Part shown: piece after piece, positions 32,507-39,374 of the stretch | Position numbering within the stretch: the first letter of the stretch is position 1 | Layout of the letters: the number at the start of each line of letters is the position of its first letter | Assembly: GCF_002551005.1 (NCBI RefSeq) | Contig: NZ_NVOY01000012.1 | Coordinates: 17,030 to 56,403, forward strand | Direction: 5' to 3' | Source: Bacillus pseudomycoides | Lineage (GTDB): Bacteria; Bacillota; Bacilli; Bacillales; Bacillaceae_G | Length of the DNA: 39,374 bases | Position numbers and translations under genes: made by a program | The notes under the pieces: model-generated | The model's database searches: none | Told to the model about the DNA's origin: nothing | The model's input: only the letters and a program-made list of their open reading frames with translations

Positions 32507-33961
32507 ATGATGAAGAAAGAAAAAGAATATACAACTTATCAAACTTGGATCAAAAAAGGTCATAAATTGTATCCTTACTTCCTAGAAATGTGTCAAAACG
32601 CAAAAAATCTCTATAACACAACAAACTTCTACATTCGCCAAGTGTATACGGCTTTACGAACAGAGAAACCAATACAGCCACTTCAACAAGAAGTTCTCTA
32701 TACATTACAAAAATACATCGGAACCATGAATGACAATCAACTTCGTGCGTATCAAAAAAAATTACAAAAGGAGAAAGAAAAGCCGGCAGAAGAACGGAAA
32801 GAAATCAAGTGCAATTTGTTTACGTTACCGACAAAAGAGAAATCATTCCTATCCTATACCTTCCTAGATTGCTTGTTTAAAACAATGAAGCAACAAGACT
32901 ATATAACCCTACCATCACAAGTGAATCAAGCCGTTATGAGAAAGCTTTTCAAAAACTGGCATTCATTTTTTGAATCCATAAAAAAATACAAAACACATCC
33001 TTCCACTTTTACTGGCAGACCTCGCATTCCAGGCTATATTAAATCATCCATGAGAGAAGTTGTATTCACGAATCAAGTATGTAAACTCCAAGATAAGTAT
33101 ATTCGTTTTCCAAGAACAAGTATCAAATTAAATATCGGTAAATTGTTCGGACAAATCGAAAATCTAAAAGAAGTACGTGTTTCTCCTGCTTATGGGAAGT
33201 TTAGAGTGGAAATTGTGACAGAACAATCTGAGCCACCACCTAAGCATGTTAACAACAACCGTTATATGAGTATTGATTTGGGGATAAATAACATTGCAAC
33301 CATCGTAACGAATACAGGGGCTACTCCTGTGTTAGTAAAGGGCAATGTTATCAAAAGTATTAATCAATGCTACAACAAACAAAAGGCGCATTTAATGGGC
33401 ATTCTTCGGCATGGAAAAGAACCAAAAGAAGGGCCTCACACATCAAAACGTTTAGAGAGGCTTCATGAGAAACGATTTCTCAAAATAAAAGATCTCTTTC
33501 ACAAAATGAGTTACCACATTATTCAGTTTGCGATTCAACACGAGATTTCTAAGATTATGATTGGGAAAAATATAGCATGGAAACAAAACAGCGATATTGG
33601 AAAACGACAGAATCAATCCTTTTGCTATATTCCACATAATTTACTCATTGAAATGATCAACTACAAGGCGAAGCGGCAAGGCATCATGGTACAAGTGGTG
33701 GAAGAATCGTATACAAGCAAGGCATCCTTTTTAGACAATGATACGATTCCCACTTACGGTGAGGAAGCCATCCCTGTATTCAGTGGAAAACGTCTCAAAC
33801 GCGGCTTGTATCGTACGAAAGAGAACAAGTTACTGAACGCCGATGTGAATGGTGCCTATAACATCTTAAAAAAAGCAGTTCCAAAGGCATTTGCCGATGG
33901 AATAGAGGGGTTGTGCCATCAGGCAGCTGTGTCAACTCCACTTGTGTTAAGCATCTCTTGA
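32507..33961 (+). CDS. tnpB: TnpB RNA-guided nuclease of the IS605 family
   Basis: About 484 residues from ATG 32507, with GAAGGAGG upstream. RuvC-I Asp is in MSIDLGINNIATIV. RuvC-III Asp is in NADVNGAYNILKKAVP. The usual RuvC-II Glu position reads IMIGKNIAWKQN, without Glu, but EESYTSKASFLD provides the alternative Glu known in some TnpB/Fanzor lineages. The four-Cys zinc finger is absent; the region reads YGEEAIPVFSGKRLKRGLYR. TnpB proteins cut DNA under guidance of an RNA transcribed from the element's right end. The gene is uninterrupted and looks intact. Confidence 0.85.
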   Translation: MMKKEKEYTTYQTWIKKGHKLYPYFLEMCQNAKNLYNTTNFYIRQVYTALRTEKPIQPLQQEVLYTLQKYIGTMNDNQLRAYQKKLQKEKEKPAEERKEIKCNLFTLPTKEKSFLSYTFLDCLFKTMKQQDYITLPSQVNQAVMRKLFKNWHSFFESIKKYKTHPSTFTGRPRIPGYIKSSMREVVFTNQVCKLQDKYIRFPRTSIKLNIGKLFGQIENLKEVRVSPAYGKFRVEIVTEQSEPPPKHVNNNRYMSIDLGINNIATIVTNTGATPVLVKGNVIKSINQCYNKQKAHLMGILRHGKEPKEGPHTSKRLERLHEKRFLKIKDLFHKMSYHIIQFAIQHEISKIMIGKNIAWKQNSDIGKRQNQSFCYIPHNLLIEMINYKAKRQGIMVQVVEESYTSKASFLDNDTIPTYGEEAIPVFSGKRLKRGLYRTKENKLLNADVNGAYNILKKAVPKAFADGIEGLCHQAAVSTPLVLSIS

Positions 33962-34016
33962 AGATGATACACAAGAAACCCTCACTTCAAGATCCGAAGG
34001 AGATAAGTGGCGGGAG
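33850..34016 (+). ncRNA. Predicted omega-RNA region at the right end
   Basis: By family rule the guide RNA scaffold overlaps the tnpB 3' end and finishes at the right-end hairpin (33979-34014). The following bases (from about 34017, TTTTCATGATACAG...) would serve as guide, in the methyltransferase remnant. The 5' boundary is a guess. Confidence 0.45.
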
Positions 34017-34576
34017 TTTTCATGATACAGTTGGAAGATCAAATGGATGGGATTTTAGTAAACTCAAATGCGTAACGGAAGGGGCTACGTGGGAGTTTTA
34101 TGAAGAAGTAGTTAAGAGATGCAACCCCTCAGATGTTTTGCTGTTTCCGCATTCTTTTTTTGACATTGTATCTAGTTGTCATGCGCTTTTTGTAGCGGCA
34201 GAAGTAGCAAAGGTGATCAAAAAGAACGGTGTCTTCTTAACACAGCAAGTTAGCGAACATGATAAATTAAATTTAAAAGAAGCGTTTGGAAGAGGGCAAT
34301 GCCTAGGGGAAAAAGACGGCACATTAAAAGAGAAATATGTCCGCGAGTTGAGAGATGCAGGTTTTGTTGACGTGCAAGTTTTAGAGTATGATGCGATTGA
34401 TTATTACGAAACACTTGAAGATCTCATTTTCCTATTAACACACACCTATCATACCGAGATTTGGTGAAACGGAAGAGGACTTTGACATTTTACAAAAATT
34501 TATTTCAGTAAACAAAACGGAAAAAGGGATTTGTACCAATTCAAAACGTTTTATGATTATTGCTAGTAGATCTTAA
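34017..34576 (+). pseudogene. SAM-dependent methyltransferase, multiply broken
   Basis: The frame reads DTVGRSNGWDFSKLKCVTEG, then WEFYEEVVKRCNPSDVLL, then jumps to FPHSFFDIVSSCHALFVAAE, so the SAM-binding segment (usually DIGTGGGE... after DVLL) is deleted. The first codons are missing where the IS605-type element joins. Near 34445, in a CACACACA run, the frame shifts: the true C-terminus (PIIPRFGETEEDFDILQKF...SKRFMIIASRS) continues in another frame to TAA at 34574-34576. Three separate lesions make it inactive. It belongs to the class I methyltransferases common in B. cereus. Confidence 0.8.
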
Positions 34577-34598
34577 TCCTTGTTACATGATAAATTAC

Positions 34599-34636
34599 AA
34601 AAGCCGATTTCCATAGTTTAAGGGAGAACGGCTTTT
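34599..34636 (+). terminator. Terminator after the methyltransferase remnant
   Basis: AAAAGCCG (34599-34606) pairs with CGGCTTTT (34629-34636), followed by a T-run. Confidence 0.75.
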
Positions 34637-34660
34637 TTTTACATAGTGTAACTAAAATGT

Positions 34661-34680
34661 TTGAGCTTGATGGGCACGTG
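34661..34680 (-). repeat. IS231-like terminal inverted repeat (solo)
   Basis: TTGAGCTTGATGGGCACGTG resembles the reverse of the IS231 end (core CTTGATGGGCA), pointing leftwards. Confidence 0.35.
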
Positions 34681-34765
34681 CTATTCCACCATGAAGGACA
34701 ATTAAAAGAGTTATATTGTTTGTATTTGTGATAAAATTGATATATATGGGAAAGGTGGGAAAGCT

Positions 34766-34978
34766 ATGAAGAATCGTTCGCTAATAAGAAAAACATTACT
34801 TGCTTCCGGAATGATTTTATTCGTTTGGGGGCTTGTCATGCTTAATGTGATTACAGATATTATACCGATTGGACATCCAAATAAAGCTTTATCACTTAGT
34901 GTTCTTATTGTTGGAATTATTTGTTGTGTCGCATCTAACTTTTTTAAAGAACATAAGAGCTTTTCTAACAAAGTATAA
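34766..34978 (+). CDS. Small two-helix membrane protein
   Basis: 70 residues. AAGGTGGGAAAGCT precedes the ATG. Two transmembrane helices are visible at about 12-32 (ASGMILFVWGLVMLNVI) and 42-61 (LSLSVLIVGIICCVASNFF), with a basic N-terminus and a Lys-rich tail. I do not recognise the family. It lies alone between terminators, so it is probably its own unit. Confidence 0.6.
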   Translation: MKNRSLIRKTLLASGMILFVWGLVMLNVITDIIPIGHPNKALSLSVLIVGIICCVASNFFKEHKSFSNKV

Positions 34979-35142
34979 AGCCTGTATATTCTTGTTTTTA
35001 GAGAAGAAATGAGGATGAAGGATTAAAATATTTTGTCTTCTTATTTGTCACGATATTTAGTGTGGGATTTAGTATACGTTGGATGTTTCACGAAATAATG
35101 TAGCCAAGAACTAAATATGAATGGTTACATTACATTTTCTTT

Positions 35143-35176
35143 AAATGGGTATCTTATATGATCAAGATACTCATTT
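35143..35176 (+). terminator. Terminator in the gap before the LXG operon
   Basis: AAATGGGTATCTT (35143-35155) pairs with AAGATACTCATTT (35164-35176; one G-T pair), followed by TTTT. Confidence 0.75.
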
Positions 35177-35200
35177 TTTTCGTTTTGGGGAACAAAGAGT

Positions 35201-35220
35201 TTCTTAACTTGATGACAATG
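35201..35220 (-). repeat. IS231-like terminal inverted repeat (solo)
   Basis: TTCTTAACTTGATGACAATG resembles the reverse of the IS231 end and points leftwards. Confidence 0.4.
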
Positions 35221-35321
35221 TGTAGATTACCATATTTAACATAGTTAAGTGCTGTAAGGACGGACAAAAAAAGAAAATTAAATATGCAATAATGAAAGAT
35301 TTTTTATGAAATTCTCGTTTT

Positions 35322-35336
35322 TTAGTAGGGTATAAT
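35322..35336 (+). promoter_or_regulatory. Probable -10 of the LXG toxin operon
   Basis: TATAAT follows TAGTAGGG about 90 bases before the first gene of the operon. The -35 region is weak (GAAATT). Confidence 0.35.
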
Positions 35337-35421
35337 TTTCATAGTTTACCATAAAGAAATCCACGAACTTTCGAACAACCTCTGAAAGACTGGACAGAAA
35401 AATAGAGAAAGGATTCAAGCG

Positions 35422-35697
35422 ATGGGACAATTTCAAAGTAATTTTCAAACAGCAGGGCAAATCAGGGCGCAAATGGGAACCGCTGCTGATACAATTCAAA
35501 GTGCCACAAACAGATTGATAACAAAAGCGTCACGTACAACGTTATCCGTCAACTCCAAAGCACAAGAAGCAAATCAACAAGCTTTAGATGTAACCACACA
35601 ATTTTATAGCGCCTTTCAACAAGCTGTTAACAACATTCATTCGGTAGCCCAAGACTTTGAGCGTATGGATAACGAACTTCAAAAAATTTTCAAGTGA
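35422..35697 (+). CDS. WXG100-like type VII secretion partner protein (TIGR04197-type)
   Basis: 91 residues, all helical, length of the small ESX/WXG100-like partners. Two helices are separated by a turn around residues 42-46 (SVNSKAQEANQQALDVTTQF); the classical WXG is replaced. GAAAGGA precedes the ATG. It is first in a four-gene type VII secretion toxin operon. Such proteins bind the LXG N-terminus and form the export-competent complex; this role comes from the family. Confidence 0.75.
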   Translation: MGQFQSNFQTAGQIRAQMGTAADTIQSATNRLITKASRTTLSVNSKAQEANQQALDVTTQFYSAFQQAVNNIHSVAQDFERMDNELQKIFK

Positions 35698-35738
35698 TAT
35701 AACAACCTACACGAACATGGAAAAATTGGAGTGAAAAA

Positions 35739-36101
35739 ATGAGTCAAGATATTCAAAAACAAATCAATCAACTAAATGATAAATTAAGAAATGTATCTGA
35801 AGACCAATATCAAAATCAACGTGCGATACAAAGGCAAGAACAAGCGGAAGCAGATTTTTATGAATGGAAAGGTCAAAGCTACCGCCTATTTGATCGTATA
35901 TTAGAAACTTGGCATAACGATAGAGAACTAGGACAATTCTTTCATAACCTCCGCCAAGATGCACAGCAAATTGAACGAAAGCTTACCCACGAATTAGAAG
36001 ACCAGAAAGAAACGTTACTAAAGGAAAAACAAAACTTAAATAATCTAGAAAATGACCTTCACCATCAACGCCAAAAATTAGCACTGGAGGTGAAGTCATG
36101 A
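35739..36101 (+). CDS. Coiled-coil LXG partner (DUF3958-like)
   Basis: 120 residues, almost entirely coiled coil (QKQINQLNDKLRNVSEDQYQ; LTHELEDQKETLLKEKQNL). TTGGAGTG precedes the ATG. Its stop overlaps the start of the LXG gene by 4 bases (ATGA), so the two are translationally coupled. In Bacillus and Staphylococcus LXG loci a protein of this kind is the second targeting/chaperone partner needed for secretion of the toxin. Confidence 0.75.
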   Translation: MSQDIQKQINQLNDKLRNVSEDQYQNQRAIQRQEQAEADFYEWKGQSYRLFDRILETWHNDRELGQFFHNLRQDAQQIERKLTHELEDQKETLLKEKQNLNNLENDLHHQRQKLALEVKS

Positions 36102-37483
36102 GTTTAAATATGTTTCTAGGGGAAGTTCGATCCCAATCACAAAGTATGAATGCTATGTGCACTGCAACGATTCAGGGTATGGAACAAGCCATCAATTCGA
36201 TTGACGCTTTTGTATTCGATGCCGTTTTGCAAGGGCAAACTTATGACAGTGCAAAAGCCTACTTTGCCCAAACCTTTCGCCCTTTAGCGCAAGGAATCAT
36301 TTACTTGTGTGAAGAATTAATTCGTCAAAATGATGCCTTCCCAAATGAATTTCAATCACGAGTAGCTTCAACAGATGTCATCGAACAAGAAATATTAGAA
36401 CAAATTCGAGGGATTGACCGAACAAGAGCAGGTATTGAAGTAATTAGTAGTACCCTTCCAGGCATGCAAGCTATGGTGCATATTTTTGATGCGATGAAAC
36501 GAAAGCTGCAAGAAAAGTTAGAACATCTGCGTGAATTTAATTATACTTCTAGTAGTAACTATGATACAGCACTCCAACTAGCTGCGAGTATCGCGCAAGG
36601 TCTTGCGGAAGTTCAGAGCGGGAAAGGTTTCAGTCCTGCAAGTGGAACATTTAGTGTGCAAGAATTGAATATGGAGTGGACGGGGGCTATTCAAAAGATT
36701 GCAGAGGGTAAGGCTCGTGAAGCTCAAATTGAAAGAGAAATAGCTTTACGAGAACAAGAAGCTAATAGACCATGGTATCAAAGAACAGCTACCGCTGCTC
36801 TGGAATTTCTACAAGGTGTTCCCGGATTTTCTCAAGGTTTTGACATTGCAATTGTCGAAAACGTTTTTGGATTAACACCACCTGTAAGTGATGAGTTAGA
36901 AAACAGGACAAGCTATCAAGCTGGAAGGCTTGTGGGAAATGTCTTATCAGGAGCGTGGTCTATTGTAGAAATTTTAGGTGGTTGTGCTCTTGTAACAGGA
37001 TCTAACGTTGGAACCGTATTCTTGGAAATAGGGACTGGTGGGTTAGTATCACCAATTGCTTTACCGGCTAATGCAGCGATTACAGCAGCTGGAGTTGGTG
37101 TTATTACACATGGTGGATATGTTGGCTATAATACGATTCAGAATAGTATTGATAATTTTCAAAAGTTCCAATATTCTAGTGGTGGCAAATCAGTTAAACA
37201 AGTGGAGAATATGAAGGACTTTTTTGAAAACGGTTTTGGCAATGAAATAAAAAGTAAGGTTTCAAAAACTAGCAAGAAATATCAAGGGCAAACAGTTTAT
37301 AAAGTAGACAAAAAGGTTGATAATCCTTATTTAAAAAAAGGCGATCAATTTTATTTAGATAATTTGCATAAAGACCATATCGAAGTATTTGATAAACAAG
37401 GAAATTTCCGTGCTGTGTTAAACTTAGATGGAAATATTAATATTGAAAAAACCAAAAAAGCTATTGGAAGAAAATTAAAATAA
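36098..37483 (+). CDS. LXG polymorphic toxin with colicin E3-like C-terminal domain
   Basis: 461 residues. Residues 1-205 form the helical LXG type VII secretion domain, followed by a conserved joint (SGTFSVQELNMEWTGAIQKI) and a Gly/Ala-rich pre-toxin region (about 275-340). The last about 80 residues look like the ribosome-cleaving domain of colicin E3/cloacin: QFYLDNLHKDHIEVFDKQGN, with Asp421, His424 and Glu429 in the place of the E3 catalytic Asp-His-Glu, then a basic tail (EKTKKAIGRKLK). Expected action is cleavage of 16S rRNA in rival cells. GGAGGTG precedes the ATG. The immunity gene follows 12 bases later. Confidence 0.8.
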   Translation: MSLNMFLGEVRSQSQSMNAMCTATIQGMEQAINSIDAFVFDAVLQGQTYDSAKAYFAQTFRPLAQGIIYLCEELIRQNDAFPNEFQSRVASTDVIEQEILEQIRGIDRTRAGIEVISSTLPGMQAMVHIFDAMKRKLQEKLEHLREFNYTSSSNYDTALQLAASIAQGLAEVQSGKGFSPASGTFSVQELNMEWTGAIQKIAEGKAREAQIEREIALREQEANRPWYQRTATAALEFLQGVPGFSQGFDIAIVENVFGLTPPVSDELENRTSYQAGRLVGNVLSGAWSIVEILGGCALVTGSNVGTVFLEIGTGGLVSPIALPANAAITAAGVGVITHGGYVGYNTIQNSIDNFQKFQYSSGGKSVKQVENMKDFFENGFGNEIKSKVSKTSKKYQGQTVYKVDKKVDNPYLKKGDQFYLDNLHKDHIEVFDKQGNFRAVLNLDGNINIEKTKKAIGRKLK

Positions 37484-37495
37484 TCGGAGGAGAAA

Positions 37496-37807
37496 ATGGA
37501 ACTGAACACTATATTTAATATAATAAGTGAAATAAATAAACACTATTCGGACTCACTGGTAAGCATAGAAACATTAGAAGAAGAAAAAGATAATTTAGAG
37601 GACTTAAAAGAAATTCAACAAAAAATCGTGGGAAAGTTAGCAAACTTTGATAAACTAAATTTAAATTCGCCAGAAGATGTTTCAACTTTTCTAGTAGAAA
37701 TTCATCTATTACTTGGAGATATGGAATGGCAATATCAACAATTGCATGAAATTATTAGAGAAATAACTCCTAAATTAGTAAAAATGTATGATAATGATGA
37801 GGAATAA
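37496..37807 (+). CDS. Probable immunity protein to the LXG toxin
   Basis: 103 residues, helical and acidic (IETLEEEKDNLEDLKEIQQK), as expected for a protein that covers a basic RNase domain. CGGAGGAG precedes the ATG, 12 bases after the toxin stop. The call rests on position, size and charge; no family is recognised. A terminator follows directly. Confidence 0.65.
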   Translation: MELNTIFNIISEINKHYSDSLVSIETLEEEKDNLEDLKEIQQKIVGKLANFDKLNLNSPEDVSTFLVEIHLLLGDMEWQYQQLHEIIREITPKLVKMYDNDEE

Positions 37808-37818
37808 TCAATCTTAAA

Positions 37819-37845
37819 AAAAACTCTTGTATAAACAAGGGTTTT
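37819..37845 (+). terminator. Terminator of the LXG operon
   Basis: AAAAACTCTTGT (37819-37830) pairs with ACAAGGGTTTTT (37834-37845), followed by TAATTTT. Confidence 0.85.
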
Positions 37846-37962
37846 TTAATTTTTATTCAAAGAGGGAGTATTAATAAAAAATGAAATTAATAAGATGTGA
37901 CTTTTAATTCATGAATTTCTATAGTTCTTTATTTATAGCATTTTGAGAAGTTCAAAACTGAA

Positions 37963-38957
37963 AAGGTTTTAATGCTACTAGCGGTACGTTTAGTGTACAA
38001 GAATTGAATATGGAGTGGACGGGGCCTATTCAAAGAATTACAGAGGATAAGGCTCGTGAAGCTGTTATAGATGAACTCAAAGGATTGGCAAATACAGTCT
38101 TACACCCAATAGATAGTTTTGAAAGTGCTATGTATGCTATTTCTCACCTAGAAGAAACATTCGATGCTGTAATACAAGCTATTTCTAATTCATGGAATCA
38201 AGATGTTGTAAATGGGGATTGGAATAGCAGAGCTAAATGGCTTGGAAATGTAGATGCGCAAGTCAAGTTAGCAGTTGCTCAATTATTTGTAGGAACAAAA
38301 GGTGCAGATAAAGTTTCACAATTAGTTACAGTTTCAAAGATGGGTGAAGTTTCAAAAGTTAGTAAAAATGTAAGCTTCATGCAGGGTGTAAAAAATGTAA
38401 TGAATTCCGATAAATATAGGCTATTCGTTGACAGGTTGAATAATGCTTTCATGCCGAAAAACGAATTTGCTCTTGCAGGTACCAATGGACGCAACTTAAG
38501 GTCTTTTGAGTATCCTACTTTTAATGAAGCCAAGGATACTTTTTTATTCTTCGATAAATATAAGTCACACCCTAATTCAATTTATAAAAATAATAGTACC
38601 GTTGAACATATCTTTCATGGAAATATAAACGGCAAGGGGCAAGCTGGTGGGTATCATCATGTGAGTATGATGGGTGAAGGAGAAATTTTAAGGATTACTA
38701 AACAACCTAATAAATACGGTGTATATGAAGCAAAGATTACAGTGAATGGAGTGGTAAAAGGACCAACTTCCACATTTTTCCCAGATGCGTGGGATAGAGT
38801 ACAAGTTTTGAAGTGTATTAATGAAGCTTATCAAAACGCTTAATTTGTAAAAGGATCTACAAATACATATATCGGTAGAGCAGCAAACGGAATGAAAATT
38901 CAAATGTTTCTTGATAAATCAACTGGTAGGATTATATCAGCTTTTCCAATTTATTAA
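37963..38957 (+). pseudogene. Orphan EndoU toxin C-terminal cassette with premature stop
   Basis: There is no start codon or ribosome binding site. The cassette starts with a copy of the joint in the upstream LXG gene: SGTFSVQELNMEWTGPIQRI against SGTFSVQELNMEWTGAIQKI, with DNA identity over about 100 bases (36624-36725 against 37963-38065). The rest is a pre-toxin region and an EndoU nuclease: VEHIFHGNINGKGQAGGYHH with both catalytic His, then VKGPTSTFFPDAWDRVQVL with the Lys. An in-frame TAA at 38841-38843 interrupts the domain; the expected end (NTYIGRAANGMKI...IISAFPIY) continues in the same frame to TAA 38955-38957. It is a silent toxin tip that could recombine into the main gene. Confidence 0.8.
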
Positions 38958-38974
38958 TAGGAGGATATATAACT

Positions 38975-39313
38975 ATGAAATATAGCTATGAATTTAGTAA
39001 AGGACCTTTTGATATATTACTTATTAACTTACCTGAAGAAGTCGCTTTAGTTGGTGAGTTTCTACGATCTGATGTTCATGGTATAGAGTGGGTAGAAGAA
39101 CTTGATAAAGTTTTGAGTAAAGAAATTGATTGTGCAAATTTTGGTGGAAACTCTTGCGATTTGGAAGTTAGACCAGATTTCACTATGATTACACATCGTT
39201 ATGTGGAAGATGAAGAGTACACTTGTAAAATTGAAACAATTGAATTAAAGAATTTGATGTTAGTATGGCTAGAAGAGTATGAGAATTACTTACAAAACCG
39301 TGATTCCAACTAA
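38975..39313 (+). CDS. Probable immunity protein to the EndoU toxin (YacL-like)
   Basis: 112 residues, acidic (FLRSDVHGIEWVEELDKVLS; LMLVWLEEYENYLQN). It begins 17 bases after the EndoU cassette, with AGGAGGA before the ATG. Size, charge and position fit an immunity protein, and the sequence resembles the YacL-like small proteins found behind EndoU toxins. The family link is from memory and moderate. The gene is intact although its toxin cassette is broken. Confidence 0.65.
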   Translation: MKYSYEFSKGPFDILLINLPEEVALVGEFLRSDVHGIEWVEELDKVLSKEIDCANFGGNSCDLEVRPDFTMITHRYVEDEEYTCKIETIELKNLMLVWLEEYENYLQNRDSN

Positions 39314-39374
39314 TGTATAATATTTATTAAAGCCGGCTCCTGACAAGGAGTCAAAAAAAAACGAAGCTGCCTAA

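Larger units (their letters stand above)
32360..34016 (+). mobile_element. IS200/IS605-family element carrying only tnpB
   Basis: Similar sub-terminal hairpins mark both ends: CCTCACCTT with AAGGTAGGG (32361-32405) on the left and CCCTCACTT with AAGTGGCGGG (33979-34014) on the right. There is no tnpA, so movement would need a transposase in trans. The right end abuts a methyltransferase pseudogene. The exact ends are approximate. Confidence 0.6.

Noticed and set aside
33913-34016. N-terminal part of the 184-residue plus-strand ORF
   Set aside because: This part is the out-of-frame 3' end of tnpB and the element's right end; only the part after about 34017 is methyltransferase sequence.
35011-35103. 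Hydrophobic micro-ORF (KYFVFLFVTIFSVGFSIRW...)
   Set aside because: The peptide looks like a small membrane protein and GAGGATGAAGG precedes it, but there is no usable start codon in frame.

Overview
Base composition (AT-rich), strong AGGAGG-type ribosome binding sites, many TTG/GTG starts and the gene families present (HxlR/MFS/aldo-keto trio like B. subtilis ytcD-ytbD-ytbE, UvrX, LXG toxins, IS231-like ends, IS1182, ISL3) point to a Bacillus cereus-group genome. The window is mostly accessory DNA: decayed insertion sequences, defence genes and toxin cassettes with a few ordinary genes between them. No rRNA, tRNA or CRISPR array was found.

Layout. 1-720: decayed ISL3 transposase. 1132-3536: a histidine-kinase-like ATPase and a STAS-like/winged-helix protein, a structured leader with a 12-codon ORF, a 48-residue protein and a membrane protein. 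3590-8000: a Sau3AI-like restriction-modification locus with one C5 methyltransferase, one MutH-like endonuclease gene cut off by an IS1182 remnant, one intact MutH-like endonuclease, and two fragments of a SIR2-like gene. About 8385-21570: a 13-kb Tn554-like element with four recombination genes at its left end. Its cargo is a zinc-ribbon/HEPN gene and a three-gene operon ending in a STAND NTPase with TPR repeats. Its right junction lies inside an SOS-controlled uvrX gene, which is truncated there.

22200-25300: HxlR regulator divergent from an MFS exporter and an aldo-keto reductase. 25363-27261: three minus-strand genes for membrane or PH-domain proteins. 27437-28400: a Tn3 transposase scrap and gene-poor DNA. 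28401-32110: lipoprotein, DUF1963, DUF1801 and patatin-like genes, all minus strand. 32360-34016: an IS605-type element with only tnpB, sitting at a broken methyltransferase gene. 35422-39313: a type VII secretion LXG toxin operon (two small partner proteins, LXG toxin with a colicin E3-like tip, immunity gene) followed by an orphan EndoU toxin tip with a premature stop and its own immunity gene.

The most interesting system is the operon at 16474-21143. The C-terminus of the small middle protein and the N-terminus of the NTPase carry the same short Gly/Asn-rich motif. This is the arrangement known for bacterial NLR-like receptors that trigger a membrane-active effector through matching amyloid signalling motifs. 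The motif match is read directly from the sequence; the function is inferred.
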